From Candidatus Doudnabacteria bacterium (GTDB lineage Bacteria; Patescibacteriota; Dojkabacteria; J137; JAEUSD01), in assembly GCA_016788825.1 (NCBI GenBank), contig JAEUSD010000007.1, positions 1 to 52,027 of the forward strand: a stretch of DNA of 52,027 bases, read 5' to 3'. Every line of letters starts with the position of its first letter. The stretch's first letter is position 1. Below the pieces are notes generated by a model that was not told the origin of the DNA, made no database searches, and was given only the letters and a program-made list of their open reading frames with translations. Shown piece by piece: positions 8,628 to 16,566 of this stretch. The position numbers were made by a program, and so were the translations under genes.

Positions 8628-9674
8628 CTAAATAATTCCAGGGATACACAACCATCTCACCTTCTTTTTGTAAGCTACATAGTCAGGGTCTTGGGAAAGA
8701 TGGCGTTCTTCAGTCCAAGCGCGGAGTGTATAAATTCCCACCCAACCGAGCCAGAAAAGGAAGTATACCGGAGTAGTGATAAATAAGAACCCTTCAAGCA
8801 ACCATCCAGTTAGTTTTGCTGTATAAGCTGGGTGACGCACAAACCGATACGTGCCGCGGGACACAGTCCCGCGGTTGGTTAAATTGGTAGCTTTTGTCCC
8901 CAAAGATATACTACTTAATACAAATACGATATGGCACACCAAGATCGCTAGCTGAAGGAAGTATATTAAGACTGGGGAGAGAGGGGCAAAACCACTCTTG
9001 GCCAAAGGGAGTAGAGTTCCTGTTACCGAGTTGAATGGAGGATAAGTGCATAGAGCAACCACCCAACCAAGCATTGTCGGTTCTACTGAGCGGATTTGGT
9101 TGCCTAGCCATTTTGACTCCACTACGTAACCAAAGGCAAAGATTAGTGTATCTATAAAGAAGATTAATGTGATTGTATTGCCGTAAATGAAGTCGAAGTT
9201 AACGTTAGCTTGCCCCTTGATCACCATGTCCCAGCTGGTACTGAGTGCGAAGCCGTTGGTGACAACCGTGGCCATCATGATGGGGAAGAAAAAGAATTTG
9301 ACGACCAGAGCCATGATGGCCACACGGGTTGCTTTGTCTGCGCGCAGATCTATTTCATTTTTCTTTCGTAAAATGGTTGCGCGCAGCTTGGCCCCTACTT
9401 TAAATAGGTATATGAATAGCAGCGACGCGGTGGTAACAGGTAATTTCTCCACGAACAGATATTTCCGCGTCGCATCCAATATCCAGACGCCGCACAATAC
9501 CCAGAATAGTTGACCGATCACAGTCATCACTTGCGGGTTCAAATAACTTTGATAATAGGGGTAGTTGAAGTATATTCCCCGCGCAATTATCAAAAGGGAA
9601 AGTCCAACTAAGAGTTGCACCGCAAAAAACAAATTGCGTTGAGGAGATGGTTTCTGGATGTGAATAGCAAACAT
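8628..9674 (-). CDS. Integral membrane methyltransferase, ICMT/phospholipid-methyltransferase type
   Basis: 348 aa. The N-terminal two thirds contain about six hydrophobic segments. The C-terminal part has the isoprenylcysteine carboxyl methyltransferase / phospholipid N-methyltransferase signature: G-TYRFVRHPAYTAKLTG (about 271-288), then EERHL and YVAYKKKV near the end. Known for the family: SAM-dependent methylation of lipids or isoprenylated substrates within the membrane. The substrate here is unknown; the long N-terminal membrane domain is unusual for the compact members. The ATG at 9674 is fixed by a TATAAT box 6 nt upstream. It contains the perfect hairpin 8854-8874. Confidence 0.72.
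   Translation of the reverse strand: MFAIHIQKPSPQRNLFFAVQLLVGLSLLIIARGIYFNYPYYQSYLNPQVMTVIGQLFWVLCGVWILDATRKYLFVEKLPVTTASLLFIYLFKVGAKLRATILRKKNEIDLRADKATRVAIMALVVKFFFFPIMMATVVTNGFALSTSWDMVIKGQANVNFDFIYGNTITLIFFIDTLIFAFGYVVESKWLGNQIRSVEPTMLGWVVALCTYPPFNSVTGTLLPLAKSGFAPLSPVLIYFLQLAILVCHIVFVLSSISLGTKATNLTNRGTVSRGTYRFVRHPAYTAKLTGWLLEGFLFITTPVYFLFWLGWVGIYTLRAWTEERHLSQDPDYVAYKKKVRWLCIPGII
8854..8874. repeat. Perfect intragenic hairpin, 9-bp stem, 3-nt loop
   Basis: Arms 8854-8862 (ccgcgggac) and 8866-8874 are exact complements. They lie in the methyltransferase gene just before the conserved RHP motif and encode NRGTVSRG. Confidence 0.6.
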
Positions 9675-9680
9675 GTGGCG

Positions 9681-9686
9681 ATTATA
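9681..9686 (-). promoter_or_regulatory. -10 box of the membrane methyltransferase gene, leaderless spacing
   Basis: Perfect TATAAT on the minus strand, 6 nt before the ATG at 9674. The predicted transcript starts at the start codon. Confidence 0.7.
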
Positions 9687-9716
9687 GCCATGAGTTGGGG
9701 AAATTGACTAGAGCCC

Positions 9717-9737
9717 ATGCGGCCCTTCGGGCCGCAT
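9717..9737. repeat. GC-rich hairpin between divergent genes
   Basis: Perfect 9-bp stem (9717-9725 and 9729-9737, atgcggccc and its complement) with loop ttc. It sits between the divergent starts at 9674 and 9808. It has no U-run, so it is not an obvious terminator. A regulatory element or a 5' transcript structure of the surface-protein mRNA is possible. Confidence 0.5.
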
Positions 9738-9807
9738 AACAGTTGCACCCATTTTCAAATTACTGTAAATTGGTAATCGAGTACTTCATTCTAGCTAGAA
9801 AAAATAT

Positions 9808-11670
9808 ATGCCACAAAGTAGATCGCGCCGCATTACCATAGCTGTTTTGTCAGTTTTAACTATTTTGCTTCTTGGATTAGCTGTTTTTATTGCGTTCAGA
9901 TTACAAACACCAGACACTGGAGTTGCTGTGTGTAATAATGCGCCACAATGTTCGACTAATAATCAAGATTTAGGTTGCCAGGGAGGGGGGAACCCTTTTA
10001 GGTGTAAATGCGTAGCTGTGAGGCCCGCTGGCTGTGATAACGATATTCTAGTAGTAAACTGCGGTACTCCAGACGCTAGCTGTGGAGGCGGTTCTTCAAG
10101 CAGTTCATCAAGCTCAAGTAGTAGTGGCGGGGGGGGCACCTGTACCCCAGGAACAACTGTTTCTGTAGGGGCTTGTGGCTGTCAACCAGGGCGGAGAACA
10201 ATTGTTATTTGCAACAGTCAAGGTCAACCTCAATCAACCTGTCAAGTAGACACGACATGTAGTAGTAGTTCAAGCTCATCCGGAGGAAGCAGTTCATCCT
10301 CAAGTGGTGGAAGCGGTACATGTACACCTAACTATTTCACATCTGGTTCAAATGGACAGATTGCGAATGTAAGTATCCCAGATACTGCTGCTTGTGATGG
10401 TCAAACGTTTACATTTGTGAAATTTACAGGACCAGCAAACAGCGGAACATGTAGCGAAAACCAAGTCGGGGGAACAGGTACAACCTATCCTTTAACAAGA
10501 GGACAATCGCAAAGCCAAGAGGCAGGCTGTGGTCAATGTGCTCAAATTGACGGGACTAACGGAACAACCGGTGGTATCCGTGCTAATAATACAAGCTGTA
10601 CTGGAAGTAGTTCTTCCAGTTCATCCTCATCAAGTGGAACTAGTTCCAGTGGAGGTGATGCATATACCTGTAATTCAATGACTCGTATTCCAACAGGAAG
10701 CCCATTGCCTCCTGGACAGACTGTATCTGTGCAAGTCACCGAGACATCTGCCACCGCAAATAACGCGGCATGCGTATTCCTTGTAGATGGTTCAAACGCT
10801 CAGGTAGCGCAGTCTACCCGTACAGGTGGACCAACAGCCGGGCCAAACAACACATGGACACACAATTACAACATTGCAATCCCAGGTGGGGCTGCAAACG
10901 GCAACTACAGCCTGAGATACTCACGCTCATGTGCCATGGGAGCATTGGAAGCGGCAGCAGCTTGCCAACAGGCATTTACAGTAACAGCCGGAGTACAAGA
11001 AAACCCAGCGCTTAGCCTGATCAAGTCATCAGCAGTCGTGACCCTGCCAAATGGTAACGCAAACGTAAACTACACAATAACAATCACCAACAGTGGGAAT
11101 GTAGCAGCAACAATCAGCCCAGTTGTAGATGTTTTACCAGTTCAGGTGACATCAGCCTCACAGGTGACATCTACAAATCCACAGGCAAGTCAAATTACTG
11201 CTGATGCAATCACTTGGAACGGACCATTTACCGTAAATCCAAATAGCAGCATTCAGTTCACATATACCTTGTCATTCACAGCTGCCGAGATAGCTGCATT
11301 TACAAGTAATCAGCTGATCAACACAGTAACTATCACCTACAACGGTGGTGGCGGAAGCTCATCCAGTTCAAGCGGAGGTGGTGGTGGCACACTAAGCTTC
11401 ACCCTACTGACGTTGCTCGGAGCACTTCCAGCAACAGGACTATTCGATGAACCAGCTGGATTGATGGTTGTAGGTTTGATCCTAATCATGATCGGACTAA
11501 TCATCAACCGCTCAGGTATCTTGCTAAATCTATTTGGAGCAGGAGTTGGCTCAACAGACGCTACAACCAAACTCGTAGAATCATTCTTACGCGGAGAAAC
11601 AGAAGAGAATAGAAAAGACAAATTCGCCGCAAAAGTAGTAAGCCAGCAAGAGAAGAAGTATAGAAAGTAG
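9808..11670 (+). CDS. Large Ser-rich surface protein with DUF11-like domain and LPATG-like C-terminus
   Basis: 620 aa. Signal/anchor segment at about 9-30; Cys-containing units (CKCVAV, CGCQPG); several poly-Ser/Gly linkers; a domain of about 90 residues with CAQIDG that matches the CAQVD domain of the protein at 5785-6951; a region near 300-390; and a DUF11-like beta-sandwich (about 402-512) with YTITITNSGN. It ends with LPATG at 540-544, a hydrophobic segment (about 550-567) and a charged tail of about 55 residues ending QEKKYRK. The tail is much longer than in classical sortase substrates. Probable cell-surface stalk or adhesin, and a plausible O-glycosylation target. A strong terminator follows. 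Confidence 0.82.
   Translation: MPQSRSRRITIAVLSVLTILLLGLAVFIAFRLQTPDTGVAVCNNAPQCSTNNQDLGCQGGGNPFRCKCVAVRPAGCDNDILVVNCGTPDASCGGGSSSSSSSSSSSGGGGTCTPGTTVSVGACGCQPGRRTIVICNSQGQPQSTCQVDTTCSSSSSSSGGSSSSSSGGSGTCTPNYFTSGSNGQIANVSIPDTAACDGQTFTFVKFTGPANSGTCSENQVGGTGTTYPLTRGQSQSQEAGCGQCAQIDGTNGTTGGIRANNTSCTGSSSSSSSSSSGTSSSGGDAYTCNSMTRIPTGSPLPPGQTVSVQVTETSATANNAACVFLVDGSNAQVAQSTRTGGPTAGPNNTWTHNYNIAIPGGAANGNYSLRYSRSCAMGALEAAAACQQAFTVTAGVQENPALSLIKSSAVVTLPNGNANVNYTITITNSGNVAATISPVVDVLPVQVTSASQVTSTNPQASQITADAITWNGPFTVNPNSSIQFTYTLSFTAAEIAAFTSNQLINTVTITYNGGGGSSSSSSGGGGGTLSFTLLTLLGALPATGLFDEPAGLMVVGLILIMIGLIINRSGILLNLFGAGVGSTDATTKLVESFLRGETEENRKDKFAAKVVSQQEKKYRK
11425..11439 (+). other. LPATG sorting-signal-like motif codons
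   Basis: Encodes LPATG, followed by LFDEP and a hydrophobic segment. This fits the LPxTG consensus exactly, but about 55 residues follow the membrane segment. Confidence 0.5.
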
Positions 11671-11689
11671 AAAGTATTAATAATAAAGG

Positions 11690-11718
11690 AAAAGGGCTCC
11701 GATTATCGGAGCCCTTTT
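11690..11718. terminator. Bidirectional intrinsic terminator
   Basis: A 13-bp perfect stem (11690-11702 and 11706-11718) with loop tta. It has A-rich and T-rich flanks on both sides and lies between the convergent genes ending at 11670 and 11743. Confidence 0.9.
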
Positions 11719-11742
11719 TAAATTACATAAGCGTCTAAATTC

Positions 11743-12042
11743 TTAAACTTCCACAGAATCATTTCCTGGAATATGCCGGCGCTTAGGAAGTTCTACTTTT
11801 AACCACTTTGTCAAGCGGGTCTGCTCATCTCCAGTTAGCTCTCTTCCTGTTCGATTTTCATATTGGGTCAACAACCTTTGCAAATTTATGAACCAGCCCA
11901 TTCTAGAGTAATCTGGTCCTTCTTGAATTTCTCCGTAATATACACAGAGATCAAATAATTCCCCTTCATCCTTCTGCAATGCAGTCTTAATTGCTATGAC
12001 TGTCTGAAGGTTAGCTAAATCTTCGTGATCTATATTTGCCAT
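11743..12042 (-). CDS. Small acidic protein, unknown
   Basis: 99 aa beginning MANIDHEDLANLQ. The frame could extend two codons to a TTG at 12048, but the perfect TATAAT at 12048-12053 ends 5 nt before the ATG at 12042 and fixes the start. No signal or membrane segment. It is rich in Glu, Asp, Arg and Leu, with a helical look (LQRLLTQYENRTGREL). No family recognised. It lies between the terminator at 11690 and tRNA-Gln. Confidence 0.65.
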   Translation of the reverse strand: MANIDHEDLANLQTVIAIKTALQKDEGELFDLCVYYGEIQEGPDYSRMGWFINLQRLLTQYENRTGRELTGDEQTRLTKWLKVELPKRRHIPGNDSVEV

Positions 12043-12047
12043 GCGCA

Positions 12048-12053
12048 ATTATA
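12048..12053 (-). promoter_or_regulatory. -10 box of the small acidic protein gene, leaderless spacing
   Basis: Perfect TATAAT on the minus strand, 5 nt before the ATG at 12042. Confidence 0.7.
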
Positions 12054-12108
12054 TCACAACTATATAGGGTACAACAGCGGTTCTGGGCTTTGTGGGGAAA
12101 CTTTCCTT

Positions 12109-12179
12109 TTGCCCAGCTTGGATTCGAACCAAGATACACGGCTTCAAAGGCCGTTGTCCTACCATTAGACGACCGGGCA
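12109..12179 (-). tRNA. tRNA-Gln (anticodon UUG)
   Basis: 71 nt on the minus strand. The acceptor pairs TGCCCGG with CTGGGCA (one G-T pair). The D arm is GTCT/GGAC, the anticodon stem ACGGC/GCCGT around loop CTTTGAA (anticodon TTG), and the T arm CTTGG/CCAAG around TTCGAAT. CCA is not encoded. A TATAAT box lies about 10 nt upstream. Confidence 0.95.
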
Positions 12180-12188
12180 AAGCACGCG

Positions 12189-12194
12189 ATTATA
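12189..12194 (-). promoter_or_regulatory. -10 box of tRNA-Gln
   Basis: Perfect TATAAT on the minus strand, ending 9 nt before the first tRNA base at 12179. Confidence 0.65.
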
Positions 12195-12201
12195 TCAAAA
12201 A

Positions 12202-13017
12202 TTAACCTTCTTTGGGTTGGTTTGGGGTAGAGGAGATCGTTGCGGAGGGCGCAGGATGAACATTGATTACCTGTCGTTCTGGTTGGACTGGCGCCGGGGG
12301 AGGCACAGGCACATTGATGGTGATACTCTGCGGCGCCGGCTGATTTACCACAACAGGCTGTGGTGCAGGCGCAGCCTGCACCACCACAGTTTTTTCCACT
12401 TTCTCCACCTTTGGAGCAGCTACCTTTGCTGGGCGGTTAGCCTTCCACTCCGAAATCCTTTTTGACATCGATGTCAGGAAACCCTCTGTGGCTAAGTCGA
12501 TTAAGACAACAATTATCAGAACTATCACTGTGGAAACTTCCAAAATTCCAAACAAGAAATCGCGGCTCGGCAGTATTCCCAAACTCCATTCCGTTACTGC
12601 GTAGACATTACTTACAAAGGCTCCAGTTTGGGGTGTTAATCCAAACAGCCTGAACACAATTCTACAGATCAATAAGAATTCAATAAATTTGAATGCAGCA
12701 TCAATTAACTCACGCAAAATTGCCGCAGCATTATCTTGTAGTAGAGCTGTTATTAATTCGCTTATCAGGATTCCCAGGATCACATACATCAAAATCGCGA
12801 GCAGGGCATTGCTATCTACAAAATTGGGGAGAGAGGTGTTTCCAAAACTTTGGAAGGGATAAACAAGAATTCCACTTAAATCTAGTAATAATCTGACTAG
12901 AAAGTGCCCTTGGTCAGCACCAGCAAAAATCAGGATAAATCTCAGCACCAACAAAGTGACGATTCCACCTGTAATTGCCAAGATAATTGCTCTAACTTTT
13001 GTACGTGCTGCTTCCAT
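12202..13017 (-). CDS. YggT-like membrane protein with Pro-rich tail
   Basis: 271 aa from the ATG at 13017 (MEAARTK), chosen because a TATACT box lies 6 nt upstream; longer in-frame starts would overlap that promoter. Four hydrophobic segments form two repeats. Each pairs a segment such as LLVLRFILIFAG or LLICRIVFRLFG with an amphipathic stretch (LSGILVYPFQSFG), as in tandem YggT proteins. A basic helix follows, and a Pro/Val/Ala-rich tail of about 70 residues (PVPPPAPVQPE) replaces the usual short end. YggT proteins are linked to osmotic or division functions, but their mechanism is unsettled. Confidence 0.7.
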   Translation of the reverse strand: MEAARTKVRAIILAITGGIVTLLVLRFILIFAGADQGHFLVRLLLDLSGILVYPFQSFGNTSLPNFVDSNALLAILMYVILGILISELITALLQDNAAAILRELIDAAFKFIEFLLICRIVFRLFGLTPQTGAFVSNVYAVTEWSLGILPSRDFLFGILEVSTVIVLIIVVLIDLATEGFLTSMSKRISEWKANRPAKVAAPKVEKVEKTVVVQAAPAPQPVVVNQPAPQSITINVPVPPPAPVQPERQVINVHPAPSATISSTPNQPKEG

Positions 13018-13023
13018 ATCCAA

Positions 13024-13029
13024 AGTATA
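13024..13029 (-). promoter_or_regulatory. -10 box of the YggT-like gene, leaderless spacing
   Basis: TATACT on the minus strand, 6 nt before the ATG at 13017. Confidence 0.6.
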
Positions 13030-13062
13030 CGCCAGGTTGCTGACGAATAGCAATATAAGGGA

Positions 13063-13092
13063 TTTACATGTTCGATATATACATGATATAAC
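13063..13092 (+). promoter_or_regulatory. Promoter of the HNH-like gene
   Basis: TTTACA at 13063-13068, an 18-nt spacer and TATAAC at 13087-13092. The -10 ends 7 nt before the ATG at 13100, so the transcript is probably leaderless. Confidence 0.6.
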
Positions 13093-13099
13093 CATATCC

Positions 13100-13555
13100 A
13101 TGGGATTTAGAGCAGAAATAAGAAATCAGATCCGCTCCAATGCAGGACACGTTTCCGAGATCAGCGGTAGATCTGATCGACCATTGCAATGTGCCCATAT
13201 CTTCCACGATAAAACTAACCCTGACTATAATTCCCCCGATAACGGAATACTTCTTACAGATGAAGAACACTTTTGCCATCACTGGGTAAATCGCCATAGC
13301 CCAAACCTCATTGGCTTAACAAAAGACGAAAACAACCAAAGTATCGCCGGACTATGGGGGAATATTGTCAAATTCGATCAAAAAAGTGGTTTGAGAAGAG
13401 CGGATAGCTTTAGAGAAACGGTCACTGAGTTACTTGACATCCTTCGACAACACTTTAAGTACAAAGAGAATGGCGCAGCGATGGCTATAGAACTTGCGAA
13501 TTTGATTAAATTTGTAGGAATTCCCGAATATTTTAATGAGGAAGTTGAAGCCTAA
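13100..13555 (+). CDS. HNH-like endonuclease domain protein
   Basis: 151 aa from the ATG at 13100 (MGFRAEIRNQ), chosen from its promoter; a longer frame upstream would run across it. The core reads GRSDRPLQCAHIFHD, then NSPDNGILLT and EEHFCHHW. This matches the beta-beta-alpha metal fold order with His33, Asn48 and His57/His60. The zinc Cys pairs seen in many HNH proteins are absent. Known for the family: metal-dependent DNA cleavage. No partner methylase or phage gene is adjacent, so its role is unknown. It is convergent with the ligase gene; the stop codons overlap by 2 nt. Confidence 0.6.
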   Translation: MGFRAEIRNQIRSNAGHVSEISGRSDRPLQCAHIFHDKTNPDYNSPDNGILLTDEEHFCHHWVNRHSPNLIGLTKDENNQSIAGLWGNIVKFDQKSGLRRADSFRETVTELLDILRQHFKYKENGAAMAIELANLIKFVGIPEYFNEEVEA

Positions 13556-15342
13556 ATACCCTTCACTCGTAATTCGTACAATCTCAGCACCTCAGCAACT
13601 GTCGTTGCCTGCGCAGCTTTTTTGTCGCGTTTCCAGATTTTGAGGCGCGGGAAGCGCAGAGAGAGGCCCTTGGTGCTTGCCTCGGTTTCGAACCGCGCCT
13701 GAGTGCCCACTCCAGCCGTATGGCCTGGACTCCGAGTCACTTCGTCAGCATCGATCTCGACTACAATTTCGGGTTGGACCCACACATCGGGATGTAGGAT
13801 CTTATTAACCACCACATTTTCAGGCTGAGATTTGGCTATGAGAGGCTCTAGATCGCGTTTTATCTCAGCCAGTTGACTCTCAGTCATTCCGGTACCTACC
13901 TTGGCCACAGAATAGAATTTATCGTCATCCGGGTTGTAAAGTCCCACGAGGATCGCACCCACTCCAAAGGCAGCTCGTCCACCTCGACCGGTGAAATATC
14001 CAAGAACGACTGCGTCTACCGTATCCACCATATCTGATTGTGTGTTTGCCTTCAGCTTGATCCAGTCGAAGTTTCTAGTACCTGGGTCGTATGTAGTTCC
14101 TAACTTTTTAACAATCACACCTTCGAGCCCCATCCCAATTTTTTCTTTGAAATAGGTATCGAGCTCTTCTTCGGTATCCATGGTTTTGGTTTCTAGTTGT
14201 TGAATGACTTGCTGATCTGAATTACCCAAGATCTGCTCCAGCTTAGCGAGACGGCTTTCAACATCTTCGCGCGATAGGTCTTCGCCATTTAAATACATCA
14301 GATCGAAGGCCATCGCGCGGATAGGAATGGCCTCCACCGTTTCATCAATGTTGTATTTACGGCGGCGTTGAATGGTTTGCTGGAAGGGTAGATAAGTTGC
14401 ATTTTCCACATCGTACCCGATCGCCTCAGAATCAATGATCACAGATTTAACTGGTAATTTCTGCACCGCTTCTACAATATCTGGAAATACTGCCGTGAGG
14501 CTCTCCATATTGCGAGAGAAGATCTCAACCTTGTGACCTGCGGCGTTGGGCTGTTCTAGCAAATGGATCTGACAGCGCAGGCCATCCAATTTCGGCTGCA
14601 CAATACATTTTCCCATTCTTTCAAACGTTGAAGCAGCCGAAGATTCCCGTTCTACCAGTTTTGAAGCTACAGGTACCCCTGGTACAAATTTAATGTTGGA
14701 TAATACTTCAGGCAGATCTTCCACCTTCGTTACCAATACCAATTTCGCAAGTTCACCAATATCTGCCTTCGCACCGTAAGCAATGTCTAGAGATTTCCGT
14801 AACCTTTTGTCGCCAGTCTTTGCCCAAGAGAGAGCATCGAGGACAGTTTTGTCTGAAAATCCGATCCGCAGACTGCCCATCACCACCCGAGTCACATAAC
14901 GCACACTCAATGGATCAAGCTTCAGCAGAAGGTCTTTGAACAAAGTTAATTTAGCTTCTTGAGAGCCTTTACCACTTGCTTGTGCAATACTCATCAGGAT
15001 TTCGTACACTTCAGAAACGGAAATCTTCTTGGTAGAATCAGACTTCTTTTCCAAAACTTGCTCAGCAACAAGACCAACATCACCGAGTGTGGCGAACAAG
15101 TCCTTCACCTTACCCTCATCTTCCGAAACTTCACTCAGTGCCCGCAGTCCAGATTTTTGAGAGAAACCAAATTCGAGATCAATGAAGTTGGGAACCAAAC
15201 GACCTTGTAATAAATACATGACGGAAGAAACCTCTTCAGGCGGAATTTTTTGCAAAAATTCCGCCAACAAAACAGTCACCTCATTCCGCCCCGAAATTCC
15301 CTCAACCTCAGCCAAAAACTTTGCAAATTCTTCAAATTTCAT
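13552..15342 (-). CDS. ATP-dependent DNA ligase (archaeal/eukaryotic LigI-like)
   Basis: 596 aa. The nucleotidyltransferase motif I is QPKLDGLR with the adenylated Lys near residue 251. Later motifs are FDLMYLNGEDL, EGVIVKK and DWIKLK. An N-terminal helical DNA-binding domain (about 1-215) and a C-terminal OB-fold region (about 450-596) complete the long three-domain form usual in archaea. Bacterial replication normally uses the NAD-dependent LigA, so this may be a repair ligase or a replacement. The ATG at 15342 is preferred over an upstream in-frame start because TATAAT lies 6 nt before it. Confidence 0.92.
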   Translation of the reverse strand: MKFEEFAKFLAEVEGISGRNEVTVLLAEFLQKIPPEEVSSVMYLLQGRLVPNFIDLEFGFSQKSGLRALSEVSEDEGKVKDLFATLGDVGLVAEQVLEKKSDSTKKISVSEVYEILMSIAQASGKGSQEAKLTLFKDLLLKLDPLSVRYVTRVVMGSLRIGFSDKTVLDALSWAKTGDKRLRKSLDIAYGAKADIGELAKLVLVTKVEDLPEVLSNIKFVPGVPVASKLVERESSAASTFERMGKCIVQPKLDGLRCQIHLLEQPNAAGHKVEIFSRNMESLTAVFPDIVEAVQKLPVKSVIIDSEAIGYDVENATYLPFQQTIQRRRKYNIDETVEAIPIRAMAFDLMYLNGEDLSREDVESRLAKLEQILGNSDQQVIQQLETKTMDTEEELDTYFKEKIGMGLEGVIVKKLGTTYDPGTRNFDWIKLKANTQSDMVDTVDAVVLGYFTGRGGRAAFGVGAILVGLYNPDDDKFYSVAKVGTGMTESQLAEIKRDLEPLIAKSQPENVVVNKILHPDVWVQPEIVVEIDADEVTRSPGHTAGVGTQARFETEASTKGLSLRFPRLKIWKRDKKAAQATTVAEVLRLYELRVKGI

Positions 15343-15348
15343 GACGGA

Positions 15349-15354
15349 ATTATA
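15349..15354 (-). promoter_or_regulatory. -10 box of the DNA ligase gene, leaderless spacing
   Basis: Perfect TATAAT on the minus strand, 6 nt before the ATG at 15342. It decides the start codon against a longer in-frame alternative. Confidence 0.72.
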
Positions 15355-15417
15355 CCCTATTGACTTAGTGGTGTAACAAGAATATTCTAGCGATGTTAAT
15401 TTACCCCACACCCCAAT

Positions 15418-15924
15418 ATGACCACAGGAACCCAGCAAATTCATGTTTATTCTCCCGAAATGGAATCTCAAGTAAACCTATCCGCTGAAATAATTGCTGA
15501 GTTAGCGAAATCACCAGTCGTAATAATTCATGCCCTGTGTTCTTCTCGTCTGGTAAGGAAAACTTATAAAAACGAAACACGCGTAGGAGAAGACGGAGTA
15601 AAAAAAGAAGTTCAGGTCCCGATCACCGAAATTGTTGCCCCTATAAATGAAAACGAAGCTGAAAAATATATATCAAGAGGTGGACCAGTTGGCCGTTTCA
15701 CACAGATGCCTCCAAAAGACAGAAGAGTTCTTGCCAGACATATTCTTGCCCAACTAAAGATTGAAAGACCACAGGACGTAGATGAGACGCTTTTTTTGAA
15801 TGCTGTAGTTAAAGTTATCGGAAGAGTTCTGCTGCTAGCCTACCAAAACAGAGAAGAAGGGGTAACAAATTTTGACGATGAAAACAGACCCGCTTTTCAC
15901 TACGTCTCGCCCCAAGAATCCTAA
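15418..15924 (+). CDS. Hypothetical soluble protein
   Basis: 168 aa, no signal peptide or membrane segment. Features: a leading VYSPEMESQVNLSAEIIAELAKSP stretch read here in two parts (VYSPEMES, LSAEIIAELAKSP), a central basic and charged region with KKEVQVPITEIVAP, then a helical C-terminal half ending with acidic residues. No family recognised. It is divergent from the ligase gene over a 75-nt region that must hold both promoters, and is followed within 21 nt by the cyclophilin gene. Confidence 0.6.
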   Translation: MTTGTQQIHVYSPEMESQVNLSAEIIAELAKSPVVIIHALCSSRLVRKTYKNETRVGEDGVKKEVQVPITEIVAPINENEAEKYISRGGPVGRFTQMPPKDRRVLARHILAQLKIERPQDVDETLFLNAVVKVIGRVLLLAYQNREEGVTNFDDENRPAFHYVSPQES

Positions 15925-15933
15925 CTCATCTGC

Positions 15934-15939
15934 TATTAT
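15934..15939 (+). promoter_or_regulatory. -10 box of the cyclophilin gene, leaderless spacing
   Basis: TATTAT, 6 nt before the ATG at 15946, in the short gap after the preceding stop. Confidence 0.55.
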
Positions 15940-15945
15940 TAATGC

Positions 15946-16566
15946 ATGAAAAAATTAGTCTTTTTAATCGCTACAACTTTAATTCTTACTGGATGCACAG
16001 TGAATAACGTCAATAATAACTCACAAGCTTTACCTTACGGAACGAGTACAACCTCAACCAATCCTCCAGCAGCGCAGGGAAAGACCAATTTGAGTCGAGG
16101 GGCGGTTTTGGGAACGGCAGAACTGCAAGGCAAAAAAGCGACCGTCAAAACCGCCAAGGGGGAAATTGTAATCGAACTATACGGCGATGTGGCACCTCAA
16201 ACAGTAAGCAACTTCATTCAATTATCACAGTCAGGGTTCTACAACGGCTTGGTGTTCCATCGCCGTGAAGAAGGCTTTGTCATCCAAGGGGGTGACCCAG
16301 CTGGCAACGGCACAGGCGGACCTGGATACACAGTCCCAGCAGAGATCAGTGAGAAATCTCACATCCGCGGAGCAGTAGCCATGGCTCGTCTACCAGACTA
16401 TATAAACCCTGAGAAAGAATCGAGCGGAAGCCAGTTCTACATCACCCTGGCACCAGCAACATTCTTGGATGGCGAATACACAGTCTTCGGACAAGTGACA
16501 TCTGGCATGGCAGTAGCCGATCAGATCGAAGTAGGAGACGAGATAATCTCGATTACCATTCAATAA
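15946..16566 (+). CDS. Cyclophilin-type peptidyl-prolyl isomerase, lipoprotein
   Basis: 206 aa. Lipoprotein signal with lipobox LTGC, Cys at residue 17, then a Ser/Asn/Thr-rich spacer. The cyclophilin domain starts near residue 60: IELYGDVAPQTVSNF, GLVFHRREEGFVIQGGDP (the catalytic Arg lies in FHR), SSGSQFYITL and FGQV. Known function: cis-trans isomerisation of prolyl bonds; here on proteins outside the membrane, anchored by lipid. Its stop abuts the stop of the convergent gene with no spacer and no terminator. Confidence 0.93.
   Translation: MKKLVFLIATTLILTGCTVNNVNNNSQALPYGTSTTSTNPPAAQGKTNLSRGAVLGTAELQGKKATVKTAKGEIVIELYGDVAPQTVSNFIQLSQSGFYNGLVFHRREEGFVIQGGDPAGNGTGGPGYTVPAEISEKSHIRGAVAMARLPDYINPEKESSGSQFYITLAPATFLDGEYTVFGQVTSGMAVADQIEVGDEIISITIQ

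Noticed and set aside
12956-13099. Longer N-terminus for the HNH-like protein
   Set aside because: The extension overlaps the divergent YggT start and the HNH promoter; the conserved domain starts after 13100.
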